Numbered from the stretch's first letter, positions 51,476 to 59,752 are shown. The stretch is DNA of 64,000 nt from DZBG01 sp049241565 (GCA_049241565.1 JBMLQL010000054.1:1-64000); one strand, 5' to 3'. The notes: generated by a model not told the origin, from the sequence alone. Numbers and translations: made by a program.

Positions 51476-52870
51476 ATGAGAACGAAAAATCTCGCTACAC
51501 TTATGATCATTGATGATGACCCTGATCTCCTTGATCTTCTTTCGGCTTTTTTTAGACAGAAAGGTTACAATGTTTCGACTTTTGAAGATGCACGAATGGC
51601 CTTGAATGCCATCGAGAATAAAGAGATTGTTCCGGATGTGGTGATCTCCGACTTAAGACTTCCCGTAATGGATGGAGTGGAGTTCATTAAGCGAATTCGA
51701 AAGTTCAACATGGCTCTTCCTATTATCCTGATGACCGCAGAGGGAAGTGTAGAGATTGCTGTGGAGGCCATTGATGCTGGAGCTTACGATTTTGTTTTAA
51801 AGCCTCTTCAAGTGCCACAACTTTTAATTTCTGTACAGCGTGCTTTATTTTTAAATCAAATGCAGACTGAGAATACCAATCTTAAAAATATTTTTCAGAA
51901 GCAGGAATTTCTAGGTCTTAAAGGTGTCATTGGCAGAAGTGCTGGTTTTAAAGCGGCTATGGACCTGGCCCAACGAGTTTCTGGCTCTCAGGCCAATGTT
52001 ATTTTGAGCGGAGAGAGTGGATCAGGGAAAGAAGTTGTTGCCCGCGCAGTTCATGATTTAGGGGAGAGAAAAAATGATCCGTTTATCGCTATTAACTGTT
52101 CTGCCATTCCTGAGAACCTATTAGAGTCTGAACTTTTCGGTTACACCAAAGGTGCCTTTACAGGTGCTATGGGAATGAAGATAGGTCTTTTTGAAGAAGC
52201 AGGAAATGGAACAATATTTCTAGATGAAATTGGTGATCTGGCCCTTCCTCTCCAGGCGAAACTTCTTCGAGTCCTGCAAGAAAGAAAAATTAAAAGACTC
52301 GGTGAAAATCAAACTCGAGATATCAATGCAAGAATCATCTGTGCCACTCACAAGGATCTTAAAAAAGAAGTAGCTGAAGGGCGCTTCAGAGAAGATCTCT
52401 ATTTTCGATTAAATGTTATTCCTATTTTTATGCCACCACTTCGTGAGAGAAAAGAAGATATTCTTCCACTGAGTGAGTTCTTCTTAAAAAAGTTTTGTTT
52501 GATGAATAATATGAGCATCAAAGGATTTACCAAAGAGGCTTTGGCAAGACTCGAGGAATTGCCGTGGAAAGGAAATGTCCGAGAGCTTGAAAATGCCATT
52601 GAACGGGCCGTTGTTCTTTCTCGTAGTGAGTTTATTCAATTAGAAGATTTACCTCAGCCATCAGCTCTCCCTAATGCTGAGGGGGAGTCAAATCCTGCAC
52701 ATCATGATTCACTTTTTTCTATTAATGAACTGATGAGCTTAGAAGATTTAAGTATGAATTATATCGAGTTTATTTATCGTCGTAATAATTTTGCTAAAGA
52801 GCAAACGGCCAAGGAACTAGGTATTGATCGCAAGACTCTTTATCGTAAGCTTAAAGAGATACAACCCTAA
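51476..52870 (+). CDS. NtrC-family sigma-54-dependent response regulator
   Basis: 464 residues. Receiver domain with acceptor D59 in VISDLRLPVMDG; AAA+ domain with Walker A GESGSGKE (about 180), the sigma-54 contact motif GAFTGA (about 225), DEIGDLALPLQAKLLRVLQE (in parts) and LRERKEDILPL; and a Fis-type HTH at the end (AKELGIDRKTLYRKLKEI). It should activate sigma-54 promoters when phosphorylated. No kinase gene is directly coupled, but kinases lie at 53.7 and 55.6 kb. Six sigma-54-type promoters in this window are natural targets. Confidence 0.94.
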   Translation: MRTKNLATLMIIDDDPDLLDLLSAFFRQKGYNVSTFEDARMALNAIENKEIVPDVVISDLRLPVMDGVEFIKRIRKFNMALPIILMTAEGSVEIAVEAIDAGAYDFVLKPLQVPQLLISVQRALFLNQMQTENTNLKNIFQKQEFLGLKGVIGRSAGFKAAMDLAQRVSGSQANVILSGESGSGKEVVARAVHDLGERKNDPFIAINCSAIPENLLESELFGYTKGAFTGAMGMKIGLFEEAGNGTIFLDEIGDLALPLQAKLLRVLQERKIKRLGENQTRDINARIICATHKDLKKEVAEGRFREDLYFRLNVIPIFMPPLRERKEDILPLSEFFLKKFCLMNNMSIKGFTKEALARLEELPWKGNVRELENAIERAVVLSRSEFIQLEDLPQPSALPNAEGESNPAHHDSLFSINELMSLEDLSMNYIEFIYRRNNFAKEQTAKELGIDRKTLYRKLKEIQP

Positions 52871-52933
52871 AGGTGGGGATTTATTCCCATTGCCTATGGG
52901 GCGTTGTACCCCGAGTACGATTTGTCGAGCTTT

Positions 52934-52977
52934 TAACTCATTGAAATAATGTATGAATCTTTTGGCACTGATCCTGC
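52934..52977 (+). promoter_or_regulatory. Sigma-54-type promoter with upstream TAACTC box (P4)
   Basis: TTGGCACTGATCCTGC (52962-52977) is a good -24/-12 element, GG and GC ten bases apart. The box TAACTCATTGAAA starts at 52934, 28 bases before it, and is identical to that of P2. It should drive the CsbD-like gene at 53016. Confidence 0.85.
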
Positions 52978-53015
52978 TTAACTAATAAGCAGTTAATTAT
53001 TCCAAGGAGGAAATT

Positions 53016-53354
53016 ATGTTAGAGCAAGACAAGTCGGCCAAAAAAGATTTCGTTATTAACGAGGATATTGTGAAAGGTAAGTGGAAAGACGTTAAAGGCG
53101 AAGTAAGAAAGCTTTGGGGAAAAATAACTGATGATGAGCTAGAGCAAACAAAGGGAGATCTTACCTCAATTGCTGGTCTCATTCAGCAGCGTTATGGAGA
53201 AACTAAAGAATCAGTACATGATAAAATGAACAAACTTTTTTCAGGCTTTGAAGATACTGTTGAAGCCACTAAAAATACGTTTGAGAAGGTTACAGATAAA
53301 GTTCAGTCAACTGTAGCGGATGCTGCAGAGACGGTGAAAAAGAAACTTAGCTAA
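53016..53354 (+). CDS. CsbD-family stress protein
   Basis: 112 residues. The CsbD signature is visible at 17-75: NEDIVKGKWKDVKGEVRKLW and WGKITDDELEQTKGD. A C-terminal helix-rich extension with repeated VT/VQ segments follows. CsbD proteins are general-stress proteins of unknown biochemical role. AAGGAGG lies seven bases before the ATG. Promoter P4 is just upstream; a terminator follows. Confidence 0.85.
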   Translation: MLEQDKSAKKDFVINEDIVKGKWKDVKGEVRKLWGKITDDELEQTKGDLTSIAGLIQQRYGETKESVHDKMNKLFSGFEDTVEATKNTFEKVTDKVQSTVADAAETVKKKLS

Positions 53355-53370
53355 AACTTATATCTTTCCC

Positions 53371-53405
53371 ACAAGAACCCATCTTATATACTGGTGGGTT
53401 CTTGT
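53371..53405 (+). terminator. Inverted repeat after the CsbD-like gene, probable terminator
   Basis: ACAAGAACCCATC (53371-53383) pairs with GGTGGGTTCTTGT (53393-53405) with one G-U pair. The T run after it is short, so it may rely on Rho or only protect the mRNA end. Confidence 0.6.
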
Positions 53406-53434
53406 GTAAAAAACTCAGTAAGGGTTAAAATAGG

Positions 53435-53719
53435 TTGAGAGTGGAAATTTTAAATGAGCAAAAATTAAAATATCTCAGTCGCCGTGAAACTGAGATTAAG
53501 CAGATCTATGAGTCCATAGAAGCTAATAATTTTAATTTGGCCATTGAAATAGGCCACCGTCTGAAAGGGAACGGTAGGACTTTTGGTTACCCTATAATAA
53601 GTGAAATCGGCTGGACTCTAGAGTCTGGTGGTAAACTTCAAAATAAAGACAAAGTTTTGAATGGAGTTCGTCGCCTTCAAGCTGAAATAGAAAAAGAATT
53701 AAAATTACTCATAGGATGA
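53435..53719 (+). CDS. Histidine phosphotransfer (Hpt) domain protein
   Basis: 94 residues from a TTG at 53435 (a GTG at 53441 is also possible). A single four-helix Hpt domain; the phosphorylatable histidine is H41 in IEIGHRLKGNGRTFG, which matches the Hpt pattern HxLKG. It should pass phosphate between receivers and kinases of the nearby cluster: hybrid kinase, lone receiver and NtrC-type regulator. It begins the run of signalling genes to 57134. Confidence 0.8.
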   Translation: MRVEILNEQKLKYLSRRETEIKQIYESIEANNFNLAIEIGHRLKGNGRTFGYPIISEIGWTLESGGKLQNKDKVLNGVRRLQAEIEKELKLLIG

Positions 53720-53728
53720 GGGAGCCCC

Positions 53729-55150
53729 ATGTTGAAGAGAGTCGAGATGATTGAAGGAGAGCGTATTGCTCCCCGCTATTTTAGGGCGATTCTTTTACAG
53801 GCCACGGTTCTTCCCATTGCACTCTCTCTGATTATTGCCGTTTTTTTTGTTCAGCAAATCTATAAAGTTCTGGAAGAGAACGAACAGGTTCGTCGCTCAG
53901 ATCTCATTCTTAATCATTCAGCTCAGGCCTTTCGTATGATTGTCGATACCGAGACAGGTCTTCGAGGGTTTATTATTTCTGGAAATGAAATCTATCTAGA
54001 ACCATGGATTGTTTCTACAACGAGTTTTGACGTGACTTTTAGCAAACTCTTAATCCTGGTTAAGGATAGGCCTAATAAAAAAAAGGAGCTTACAGAAATC
54101 TTTTTTCTCTATAACGAATGGGTCAAGCAAGCCGAGCGAAATATCACAATGAGACGTGAGTTCCAGCAATCAAAAAAGATTGAGGCCTACGATCTTCAAA
54201 AAGAACTTATGGACCAGATTCGTGATAGGTTTGATGCTTTTTATAAAAGTGAACAATCGATTAGAAGGAAGCAGTGGCTAGAATCTGATACGTCTGCCAA
54301 GCGAACACTTTTTATTATTCTTTTCACTGCCTTCATTTTGGGACTTGCTATTGCTTTTTTCTTTTGGAGACAGCTTAAGCGCCTAACGAATAATTATTCT
54401 GGGGCCATTTCAGAGCTAACGAAGGCTTCGGAGTCTCTTGAGGAAACAGTGGCGCAACGAACCAATGAGCTTATGCTGGCAAATAAAGAGTTGGAGGCCT
54501 TTAGCTATTCTGTTTCTCATGATCTTCGTGCACCACTTCGTGGTATCGATGGTTTCAGCCAAATTTTAATTGAAGACTACTCATCTAAATTAGATGGAGA
54601 AGCATTAAGGTATTTGAACTTTATCCGTCAGGGCGTCCAAAAAATGGGGATCTTAATCGATGACCTTATTAACCTTTCACGATTAACCAGATCAGAGTTT
54701 CGGAAAGAAGAAGTTGATTTATCACAGGTCGCTGCAGATATAATGGGAGATCTAAAATGTGATAGTGGAAATCGAAAGTATGAGTTTCAAAATTTTGAAA
54801 CTGAAATTGTCATTGGGGATGCTGGATTACTAAGAGCTGCATTACAAAATCTTCTTTCGAATGCATGGAAGTATACCAGCAAGAATGTGTTGACAAAAAT
54901 TGAATTAGGAAAAATTGAAAAGGACGGAAGAAAAGTTTATTTTGTCAGAGATAATGGAGTGGGATTTGATATGAGATTTTATGATAAGCTCTTTCAGCCT
55001 TTTCAACGATTACACCCTAAAGATAAGTTTGATGGGACTGGAATTGGACTCGCTACTGTTTCAAGAATTATTGCCCGACATCAAGGAATTATTTGGGCGG
55101 AATCAGAGATAGGAGAAGGAACAACTTTTTATTTTACGTTAAATGCCTAA
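53729..55150 (+). CDS. CHASE3-domain sensor histidine kinase
   Basis: 473 residues. Two membrane helices (about 25-45 and 190-212) flank a CHASE3 domain (NHSAQAFRMIVDTETGLRGF), a linker coiled coil, HisKA with H264 in SVSHDLRAPLRG, and a HATPase domain (NLLSNAWKYTS, DNGVGFDMRFYDKLFQPF, GTGIGLATV). This architecture is that of Cph1-like or light/osmotic-type kinases that signal to a lone receiver. It overlaps the next gene by eight bases from that frame's first ATG. Confidence 0.9.
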   Translation: MLKRVEMIEGERIAPRYFRAILLQATVLPIALSLIIAVFFVQQIYKVLEENEQVRRSDLILNHSAQAFRMIVDTETGLRGFIISGNEIYLEPWIVSTTSFDVTFSKLLILVKDRPNKKKELTEIFFLYNEWVKQAERNITMRREFQQSKKIEAYDLQKELMDQIRDRFDAFYKSEQSIRRKQWLESDTSAKRTLFIILFTAFILGLAIAFFFWRQLKRLTNNYSGAISELTKASESLEETVAQRTNELMLANKELEAFSYSVSHDLRAPLRGIDGFSQILIEDYSSKLDGEALRYLNFIRQGVQKMGILIDDLINLSRLTRSEFRKEEVDLSQVAADIMGDLKCDSGNRKYEFQNFETEIVIGDAGLLRAALQNLLSNAWKYTSKNVLTKIELGKIEKDGRKVYFVRDNGVGFDMRFYDKLFQPFQRLHPKDKFDGTGIGLATVSRIIARHQGIIWAESEIGEGTTFYFTLNA

Positions 55151-55172
55151 AAACGAGTGTGAAGGATTACTA

Positions 55173-55607
55173 ATGAAACCAATGCCTTTTATTTTATTGA
55201 TTGAAGATAATGAGCAAGATGAAATCTTGACGATTAAGGCTTTGAAAAAAAATAATGTGCTTAATGAAATTGCAGTGGCTAGAGATGGCGCTGAGGCGCT
55301 TGATTTATTGCTTAACAATGAATCAGCTGTCTATCAATCTGATTTGCCTCAATTAATTCTTCTTGATCTGAAACTTCCGAAGATCGACGGTCTAGAAGTT
55401 TTAAGACAGATCAGAAGTCATCACCGGACAAAAATTATCCCTGTGGTTATTTTAACTACCTCTAAAGAAGATAGTGATTTGCTTTCAGGCTATGAGCTTG
55501 GAGCGAATAGTTATGTGAGGAAGCCTGTGGATTTTTGTGAGTTTGCAGATGTTGTGAGAAGTCTTGGTACCTACTGGTTAATCCTCAATGAGAAGGCGCC
55601 ACTTTAA
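55173..55607 (+). CDS. Single-domain response regulator (Rcp1-like)
   Basis: 144 residues from the ATG at 55173 with AAGGA upstream; the frame opens 30 bases earlier. Acidic residues in LIEDNEQDE, acceptor D65 in LILLDLKLPKIDG, and KP near 118 in VRKPVDFCE. No output domain, as in Rcp1 of cyanobacterial phytochromes. It should accept phosphate from the preceding CHASE3 kinase and pass it on through Hpt. Confidence 0.9.
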   Translation: MKPMPFILLIEDNEQDEILTIKALKKNNVLNEIAVARDGAEALDLLLNNESAVYQSDLPQLILLDLKLPKIDGLEVLRQIRSHHRTKIIPVVILTTSKEDSDLLSGYELGANSYVRKPVDFCEFADVVRSLGTYWLILNEKAPL

Positions 55608-57134
55608 ATGATAAATATTCTTAATATTGAAGATTCAGATACTGACCACGAGCTGATTCTGAGGAATCTGAGGAAAGGTGGTCTTACAAATATTTATTCC
55701 AAAAGAGTACAAACTGAAGATGAACTTAGGACCGCTCTTGAAGAAACAGAGTGGCGACTAGTTATTTCAGATTATAATATTCCAGGTTTTGATCCTATGA
55801 TGGCCCTTTCAATTATAAGAGAGGGTCTTGCCGATATCCCTTTTATTGTCGTGTCTGGTCTTGTCGGAGAAGAAAGTGTGGCGGATATGATGAAGGCCGG
55901 AGTTGAAGATTTTGTCATTAAGTCTCGCCTAGAACGTCTGGCCCCTGTTGTTAAACGAGCATTAAGAGAGCTTGAGATCCGTGAGAAAGAATTGAGATCG
56001 AGTGCTCTGGCCAAGCGTGCTTTTGAGGCCAAAGAACAAATGCTAGCGATCGTTTATCATGATATTAAAAATCCTCTTTCCGCTATTCAGCTCGACGCTC
56101 AGATGCTTGAGCTCCTCTCTGATAGGGAGCCTTGTGAAGATGTTATGGATGAGTTAAGGGCCCAGGCAAAAAGAATTCTTAGAACAGTCGATCGGTTAAA
56201 AGGATTAGTCGCTGACTTGTTAGAGAAAAATAACCCCCGCGAAGAATTTGAGGTAAATCATTCGTTTTATATTAAAAAGACATTCCATGATCCAGAAACT
56301 GTCTTAACAGAAGTCATTGATTCTTTTCGTCCTTTGATAGAAGAGAAAAAAATTAATATTATAAAAAAAATCGAACCGTTTAAAACCGAGATCAAATTCG
56401 ATAAAGATCGCGTGATTCAAGTCGTTTCAAATCTTATTGGGAATGCCCTTAAATTCACTCCTAAAGAGGGAGTTATAACGCTTCGATTTCAAGAGAATGA
56501 AGCAGGAGAATATGTCTTCAGTATTCAAGACAATGGCCCAGGATTGAAGATTGAAGAAATCCCACTTATTTTTGAAAAATACTGGACCGGTGGGACCGGG
56601 CATGGGCTCGGACTTTACATCTGTCAGTCTATTGTTGAGGCCCATGGTGGAGTTATATCTGCTCGTAACAACCCTGAGGGAGGAGCTTGTTTTGAGTTTA
56701 CTCTTCCTCATCATGAAAAAATTCTGACTAGCATTGATCAGTCGCAACAATCTTCAGAGAGTTCAAAACAGACAGTATTCATTGTTGATGATGATGAAGA
56801 TTTAAGAGAAGTTATTGCTTGGGCCTTAGAAAAAGAGGGCTATCAAGTAAATTCATATGCTAATCCTCAACTGGCCCTAGACGAGCTTGCTAGGACTGAT
56901 CATCCACCACAGCTTATTATTCTCGATTTTCATATGTGTAAGATGAACGGTAATGAGTTTCTTAATCATAAGGCCCTAAATGATTCGCGTGCAGTTCAGA
57001 AATGTCCTGTTCTTATGATTTCAGCTGCCCCTCATGAAGTAGAGAAGAGTATCCCTATTCAGTTTTACCAAGAGATTTTGGTAAAACCGGTGGACCTCTC
57101 AAGACTAGTGAGAGCAGTTAAAACATATATTTAG
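55608..57134 (+). CDS. Hybrid sensor kinase, receiver-HisKA-HATPase-receiver
   Basis: 508 residues, starting directly after the stop of the single receiver. First receiver (1-125, D55 in LVISDYNIPG), HisKA with H151 in IVYHDIKNPLSAI, HATPase (about 250-365: NLIGNALKFTP, DNGPGLKIEE, GHGLGLYIC), and a second receiver (about 385-508, D440 in LIILDFHMCKMNG). No membrane segment, so it is cytoplasmic. With the Hpt gene at 53435 it could form a phosphorelay. The D, H, D order fits. Confidence 0.92.
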   Translation: MINILNIEDSDTDHELILRNLRKGGLTNIYSKRVQTEDELRTALEETEWRLVISDYNIPGFDPMMALSIIREGLADIPFIVVSGLVGEESVADMMKAGVEDFVIKSRLERLAPVVKRALRELEIREKELRSSALAKRAFEAKEQMLAIVYHDIKNPLSAIQLDAQMLELLSDREPCEDVMDELRAQAKRILRTVDRLKGLVADLLEKNNPREEFEVNHSFYIKKTFHDPETVLTEVIDSFRPLIEEKKINIIKKIEPFKTEIKFDKDRVIQVVSNLIGNALKFTPKEGVITLRFQENEAGEYVFSIQDNGPGLKIEEIPLIFEKYWTGGTGHGLGLYICQSIVEAHGGVISARNNPEGGACFEFTLPHHEKILTSIDQSQQSSESSKQTVFIVDDDEDLREVIAWALEKEGYQVNSYANPQLALDELARTDHPPQLIILDFHMCKMNGNEFLNHKALNDSRAVQKCPVLMISAAPHEVEKSIPIQFYQEILVKPVDLSRLVRAVKTYI

Positions 57135-57137
57135 TTT

Positions 57138-57650
57138 TTAGTGTTTTTCTAAACTTTCATTACTATCTTCTTCTTTCGGTGTGACACTTGGAGCTTCATC
57201 TTTGTGTTGTTGGGCCCGGTTAAATTCTCTCTCTTTCACGAAATCATTGACTAAAATCAGAAGAGATTCTTGGAAGGGATTAGGCTTATCAGCATAAGAG
57301 AGACGCTCTTTGGCCTTTTCGTCTTTCACTTGTTTTTTAGTAAATGATTTATAAATACCAAAAATAATGATTAAGCTAAATCCAGAAATGATCAAGCCGC
57401 TTATTGCAGTAGCGGTTAAAGCAAAGTTCATATTTCTGTCGTATTGTTCAGCTAAATTAGTGATTGTCATCACTACACCAGACACAAAAATACCACTCAT
57501 CGTTGTTGCAATAACAAAGAATAGAAAAACCTTGATGGCATTCTCACGAAGAAAATCTTTGATCTCATTGACTGGGTTAAGAGGAGAGGGACCATTTTCA
57601 GGAAAAAGGTGACTACTGAGTATAGTCAAAAAATACATAAGCCATTTCAT
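57138..57650 (-). CDS. YqjE-like membrane protein with two TM segments
   Basis: 170 residues from the ATG at 57650 (GAGG upstream; the frame opens at 57668). An amphipathic start and two helices (about residues 42-65 and 76-98) are followed by a charged tail. The pattern and the neighbour (YqjD-like gene, 54 bases upstream) suggest a YqjE/holin-X-type protein of the yqjDE stress pair. Identity by context is moderate. Confidence 0.6.
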   Translation of the reverse strand: MKWLMYFLTILSSHLFPENGPSPLNPVNEIKDFLRENAIKVFLFFVIATTMSGIFVSGVVMTITNLAEQYDRNMNFALTATAISGLIISGFSLIIIFGIYKSFTKKQVKDEKAKERLSYADKPNPFQESLLILVNDFVKEREFNRAQQHKDEAPSVTPKEEDSNESLEKH

Positions 57651-57667
57651 ATAAGCCTCGATGAACA

Positions 57668-57689
57668 AAGGGCCCCAGGTGAGGCCCTT
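57668..57689 (-). terminator. Hairpin between the YqjD-like and YqjE-like genes
   Basis: AAGGGCC (57668-57674) pairs with GGCCCTT (57683-57689). It lies 15 bases after the YqjD-like gene's stop in the minus direction, with only a short T run behind it. It could attenuate, so that the first gene is made in excess over the second. Confidence 0.5.
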
Positions 57690-57704
57690 GATGGATAAAA
57701 TAAA

Positions 57705-57950
57705 TTAGTGTGAACGACGACGGAAAATATAAGCAGCAGCAACAAAACCTACGGCTGCGGCCCCGAGAACTGTATAACCTGGATAAGCTTTAACAAGATC
57801 AGTTGTTTTTTGAGCAGCTTCTCCAGCAAGTTCTTTTGCTTTTTTCAAGTAAGGACTAACTTCATCCATTCCATCTTCTAGTGCAGATGTGGCCAGTTTT
57901 TTGATTTTTGTCGCCTCTTGATTTCCATTAAGATGAGTAAACGATTCCAT
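57705..57950 (-). CDS. YqjD/ElaB-like (DUF883) ribosome- or membrane-associated stress protein
   Basis: 81 residues from the ATG at 57950 with AAGGAGA upstream; the frame opens at 57977. Helical soluble part (residues 12-50, LATSALEDGMDEVSPYLKKA) and a C-terminal hydrophobic segment with glycine-rich GYTVLGAAAVGFVAAAYIF, then RRR. This is the tail-anchored form of YqjD/ElaB/YgaM. Members are stationary-phase proteins that tether ribosomes to the membrane. Driven by P5. Confidence 0.8.
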   Translation of the reverse strand: MESFTHLNGNQEATKIKKLATSALEDGMDEVSPYLKKAKELAGEAAQKTTDLVKAYPGYTVLGAAAVGFVAAAYIFRRRSH

Positions 57951-58011
57951 AAAATTCTCCTTGGATGATGTGCTCACGATTATCGCGAACGTATTCTTCT
58001 TGTTCCTTGTT

Positions 58012-58056
58012 CCAAGTTTAGTGCCAAAAAAGGGCCAGAGTTATTCTAGGGAGTTA
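58012..58056 (-). promoter_or_regulatory. Sigma-54-type promoter with upstream TAACTC box (P5)
   Basis: On the minus strand TTGGCACTAAACTTGG (58027-58012) has the -24 element intact but GG instead of GC at -12. The box TAACTCCCTAGAA begins at 58056, exactly 29 bases before TTGGCAC. It should drive the YqjD/YqjE-like genes and stands back to back with P6. Confidence 0.7.
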
Positions 58057-58126
58057 GATGAGGTTCAGGGCTTTATGCCTCAATTTTTTGAGAAATAATG
58101 TCCCATCAAACAAATCGAAGATGGGT

Positions 58127-58171
58127 TAAACCATTAAAAAGATGTTTATTTTAAGTTGGCACACTTCCTGC
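58127..58171 (+). promoter_or_regulatory. Sigma-54-type promoter with upstream TAAACC box (P6)
   Basis: TTGGCACACTTCCTGC (58156-58171) is an excellent -24/-12 element. The box TAAACCATTAAAA starts at 58127, 29 bases before it, matching the consensus at 10 of 13 positions. It should drive the operon of the Lys/Ala-rich protein and the barrel. It rules out the gene start at 58142, which would place the promoter inside the coding sequence. The common region 58056-58127 contains CTCAATTTTTTGAG, a possible activator site. Confidence 0.8.
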
Positions 58172-58210
58172 GATAAGGACAGTATGTACAACTTTGGTAA
58201 GGAGAAAATC

Positions 58211-58480
58211 ATGAAATTAAGTATACGTAGAAAAATGATGGGTCTTTTAGCGCTTTCACTTTTTGGTCTTCAAGGAGCGCAATTTGCTCATGCCGATGAA
58301 ACTGTAAAAGAGAAAGCGAAAGAAACAATGAACGATGCAAAACGTGGAGCTAAAAAAGCTGCTCGTGCAGCAAAAGATGAAACTTGTGAACTCGTGAATG
58401 GAAAAATGGAGTGTGCTGCTAAAAAAGTAAAACACAAAATTCAAAATGGAGCGGATAAAGTTGAAGATGCAATAGATTAA
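58211..58480 (+). CDS. Lys/Ala-rich periplasmic stress protein
   Basis: 89 residues from the ATG at 58211, which has AAGGAG upstream; an earlier ATG in frame lies upstream of the promoter. The leader has basic start and hydrophobic core (MMGLLALSLFGLQGAQFAHA). The mature part is a charged helix of Lys/Ala/Glu repeats with two cysteines (DETCELVNGKMECAAKKV). It recalls entericidin-type or LEA-like stress peptides, but no family is recognised. First gene after P6. Confidence 0.65.
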   Translation: MKLSIRRKMMGLLALSLFGLQGAQFAHADETVKEKAKETMNDAKRGAKKAARAAKDETCELVNGKMECAAKKVKHKIQNGADKVEDAID

Positions 58481-58506
58481 ACATGCTAAATATTAAGGAG
58501 TCTTTT

Positions 58507-59127
58507 ATGAAAAGAATTTTAATGGTTTCATCTCTTGTTCTTGTTTGTTCAGGAGCAGTTGAAGCCCAAGATAAGCCTAGTGCTGGTGGTCTATTTGTTG
58601 AACCCATGTTGACCTATGAGAAAGGTGAGGGTGAGATAGATTACCCATCTCCAATCAATAGCTCAAGTAATGACATTGATGGATTTGGTGTTGGGGCCAG
58701 AGTGGGGGTTCATATTTATGAATCTCTATTTATTGGTGCGGATGGACGCTACTCAATGCCGAATTTTAAAGATTCTAGCCTTAACCAAGATGTAAAGGCA
58801 AAGTCATTCAATTACGGGCCAGTGGTTGGTTTTCAAATGCCAACGACAATTGGGCTTCGTGTTTGGGGTGGCTATATCCTTGGCGGGGAGCTTGATCCAG
58901 AAAAAGATCAAAATGTTGATGCCAAATTTAAAGAAGCAAAAGGTTATCGAGTTGGCGCCGGTATTAAGCTGGGGATCACAAGTCTAAACCTTGAGTATCA
59001 AGATATAAAATATGATAAAACAGAAATTCAAGAAGTCGGAGTTTTTACTCCAGGCTCAAGTTACAGCAATGTCAACTTAGAGAATCAATCTTGGATTCTT
59101 AGTGTGAGCTTTCCGATAGCTATCTAA
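58507..59127 (+). CDS. Outer-membrane beta-barrel (OmpW/OmpX-like size)
   Basis: 206 residues from the ATG at 58507 with AAGGAG upstream; the frame opens at 58483. Signal peptide (MKRILMVSSLVLVCSGAVEAQ). Eight or so amphipathic strands (LFVEPMLTYEKG, VGVHIYESLFIGADGRYS, NYGPVVGFQMPTT, GLRVWGGYILGG, GIKLGITSLNLEYQDIKY, ending QSWILSVSFPIAI) fit an eight-stranded barrel. It follows the Lys/Ala-rich gene by 26 bases in the P6 operon. A general envelope-stress role is inferred. Confidence 0.75.
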   Translation: MKRILMVSSLVLVCSGAVEAQDKPSAGGLFVEPMLTYEKGEGEIDYPSPINSSSNDIDGFGVGARVGVHIYESLFIGADGRYSMPNFKDSSLNQDVKAKSFNYGPVVGFQMPTTIGLRVWGGYILGGELDPEKDQNVDAKFKEAKGYRVGAGIKLGITSLNLEYQDIKYDKTEIQEVGVFTPGSSYSNVNLENQSWILSVSFPIAI

Positions 59128-59155
59128 GAAAACTTAATCTGCACACATCCGTTGT

Positions 59156-59190
59156 GGCGCCCAAGGTTAGAATTAACCACTCTGGGCGCC
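59156..59190. terminator. Bidirectional terminator with nested hairpin
   Basis: GGCGCCCA (59156-59163) pairs with TGGGCGCC (59183-59190), and inside the loop GGTT pairs with AACC. It lies between the convergent barrel gene and the pseudouridine synthase gene. The nesting recalls the repeat at 1303. Confidence 0.75.
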
Positions 59191-59194
59191 AAAC

Positions 59195-59752
59195 TTAAAT
59201 ATCAATATCATCCCGGCCAATCTCTCTCCATTCACCTGGAGCGAGATTACCGAGTTCCAAATTTAAAATATTTTTTCTTATGAGTCTTAGAGTCGGATGA
59301 CCAATGGCCGCAGTCATTTTTCTCACCTGACGATTTTTGCCTTCCGTAATAATAATCTCACACCACACATCCACCACCGTTTTTCTCACTCTCACTGGTG
59401 GATCACGGGGAGGCACTTCAGGTTGTGGATCAAGGATTTTGATCTTGGCATTTTTTGTAAAATAATCTTCAATCTTCAAACCATTCCGAAATTTCTCAAG
59501 CTCTTCTTCTGTAGGGGTTCTCTCGACTAAGGCCCAATAAGTTTTTTCTTTATTATAGCGAGGTTCAAGAAGACGTTGGATAAGTGGGCCATCATCTGTC
59601 AGAAGAAGTAAGCCTTCTGAGTCCTTATCTAAGCGGCCTGCAGGATAGATATCCTTCGGTAAGTTAAATTCAGAAAGTGTTCTTGCGCCGTCCTCCGGAG
59701 TGAACTGGCATAGTATATTAAAAGGCTTATGAAACAAAACATAACGAGGCAT
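59195..59752 (-). CDS. RluE/RsuA-family pseudouridine synthase
   Basis: 185 residues from the ATG at 59752 (an ATG at 59767 is also possible). The catalytic aspartate is in AGRLDKDSEGLLLLTDDG, and the C-terminal part has ITEGKNRQVRKMTAAIGHPTLRLIR (in parts). The S4 domain is absent, as in RluE, which modifies U2457 of 23S rRNA. Specificity between RluE and short RsuA relatives is inferred. The 3' end lies near a bidirectional terminator. Confidence 0.88.
   Translation of the reverse strand: MPRYVLFHKPFNILCQFTPEDGARTLSEFNLPKDIYPAGRLDKDSEGLLLLTDDGPLIQRLLEPRYNKEKTYWALVERTPTEEELEKFRNGLKIEDYFTKNAKIKILDPQPEVPPRDPPVRVRKTVVDVWCEIIITEGKNRQVRKMTAAIGHPTLRLIRKNILNLELGNLAPGEWREIGRDDIDI

Noticed and set aside
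58142..58210. Upstream ATG of the Lys/Ala-rich gene
   Set aside because: It would put promoter P6 (58156-58171) inside the coding sequence; the ATG at 58211 has a clear ribosome site and signal peptide.
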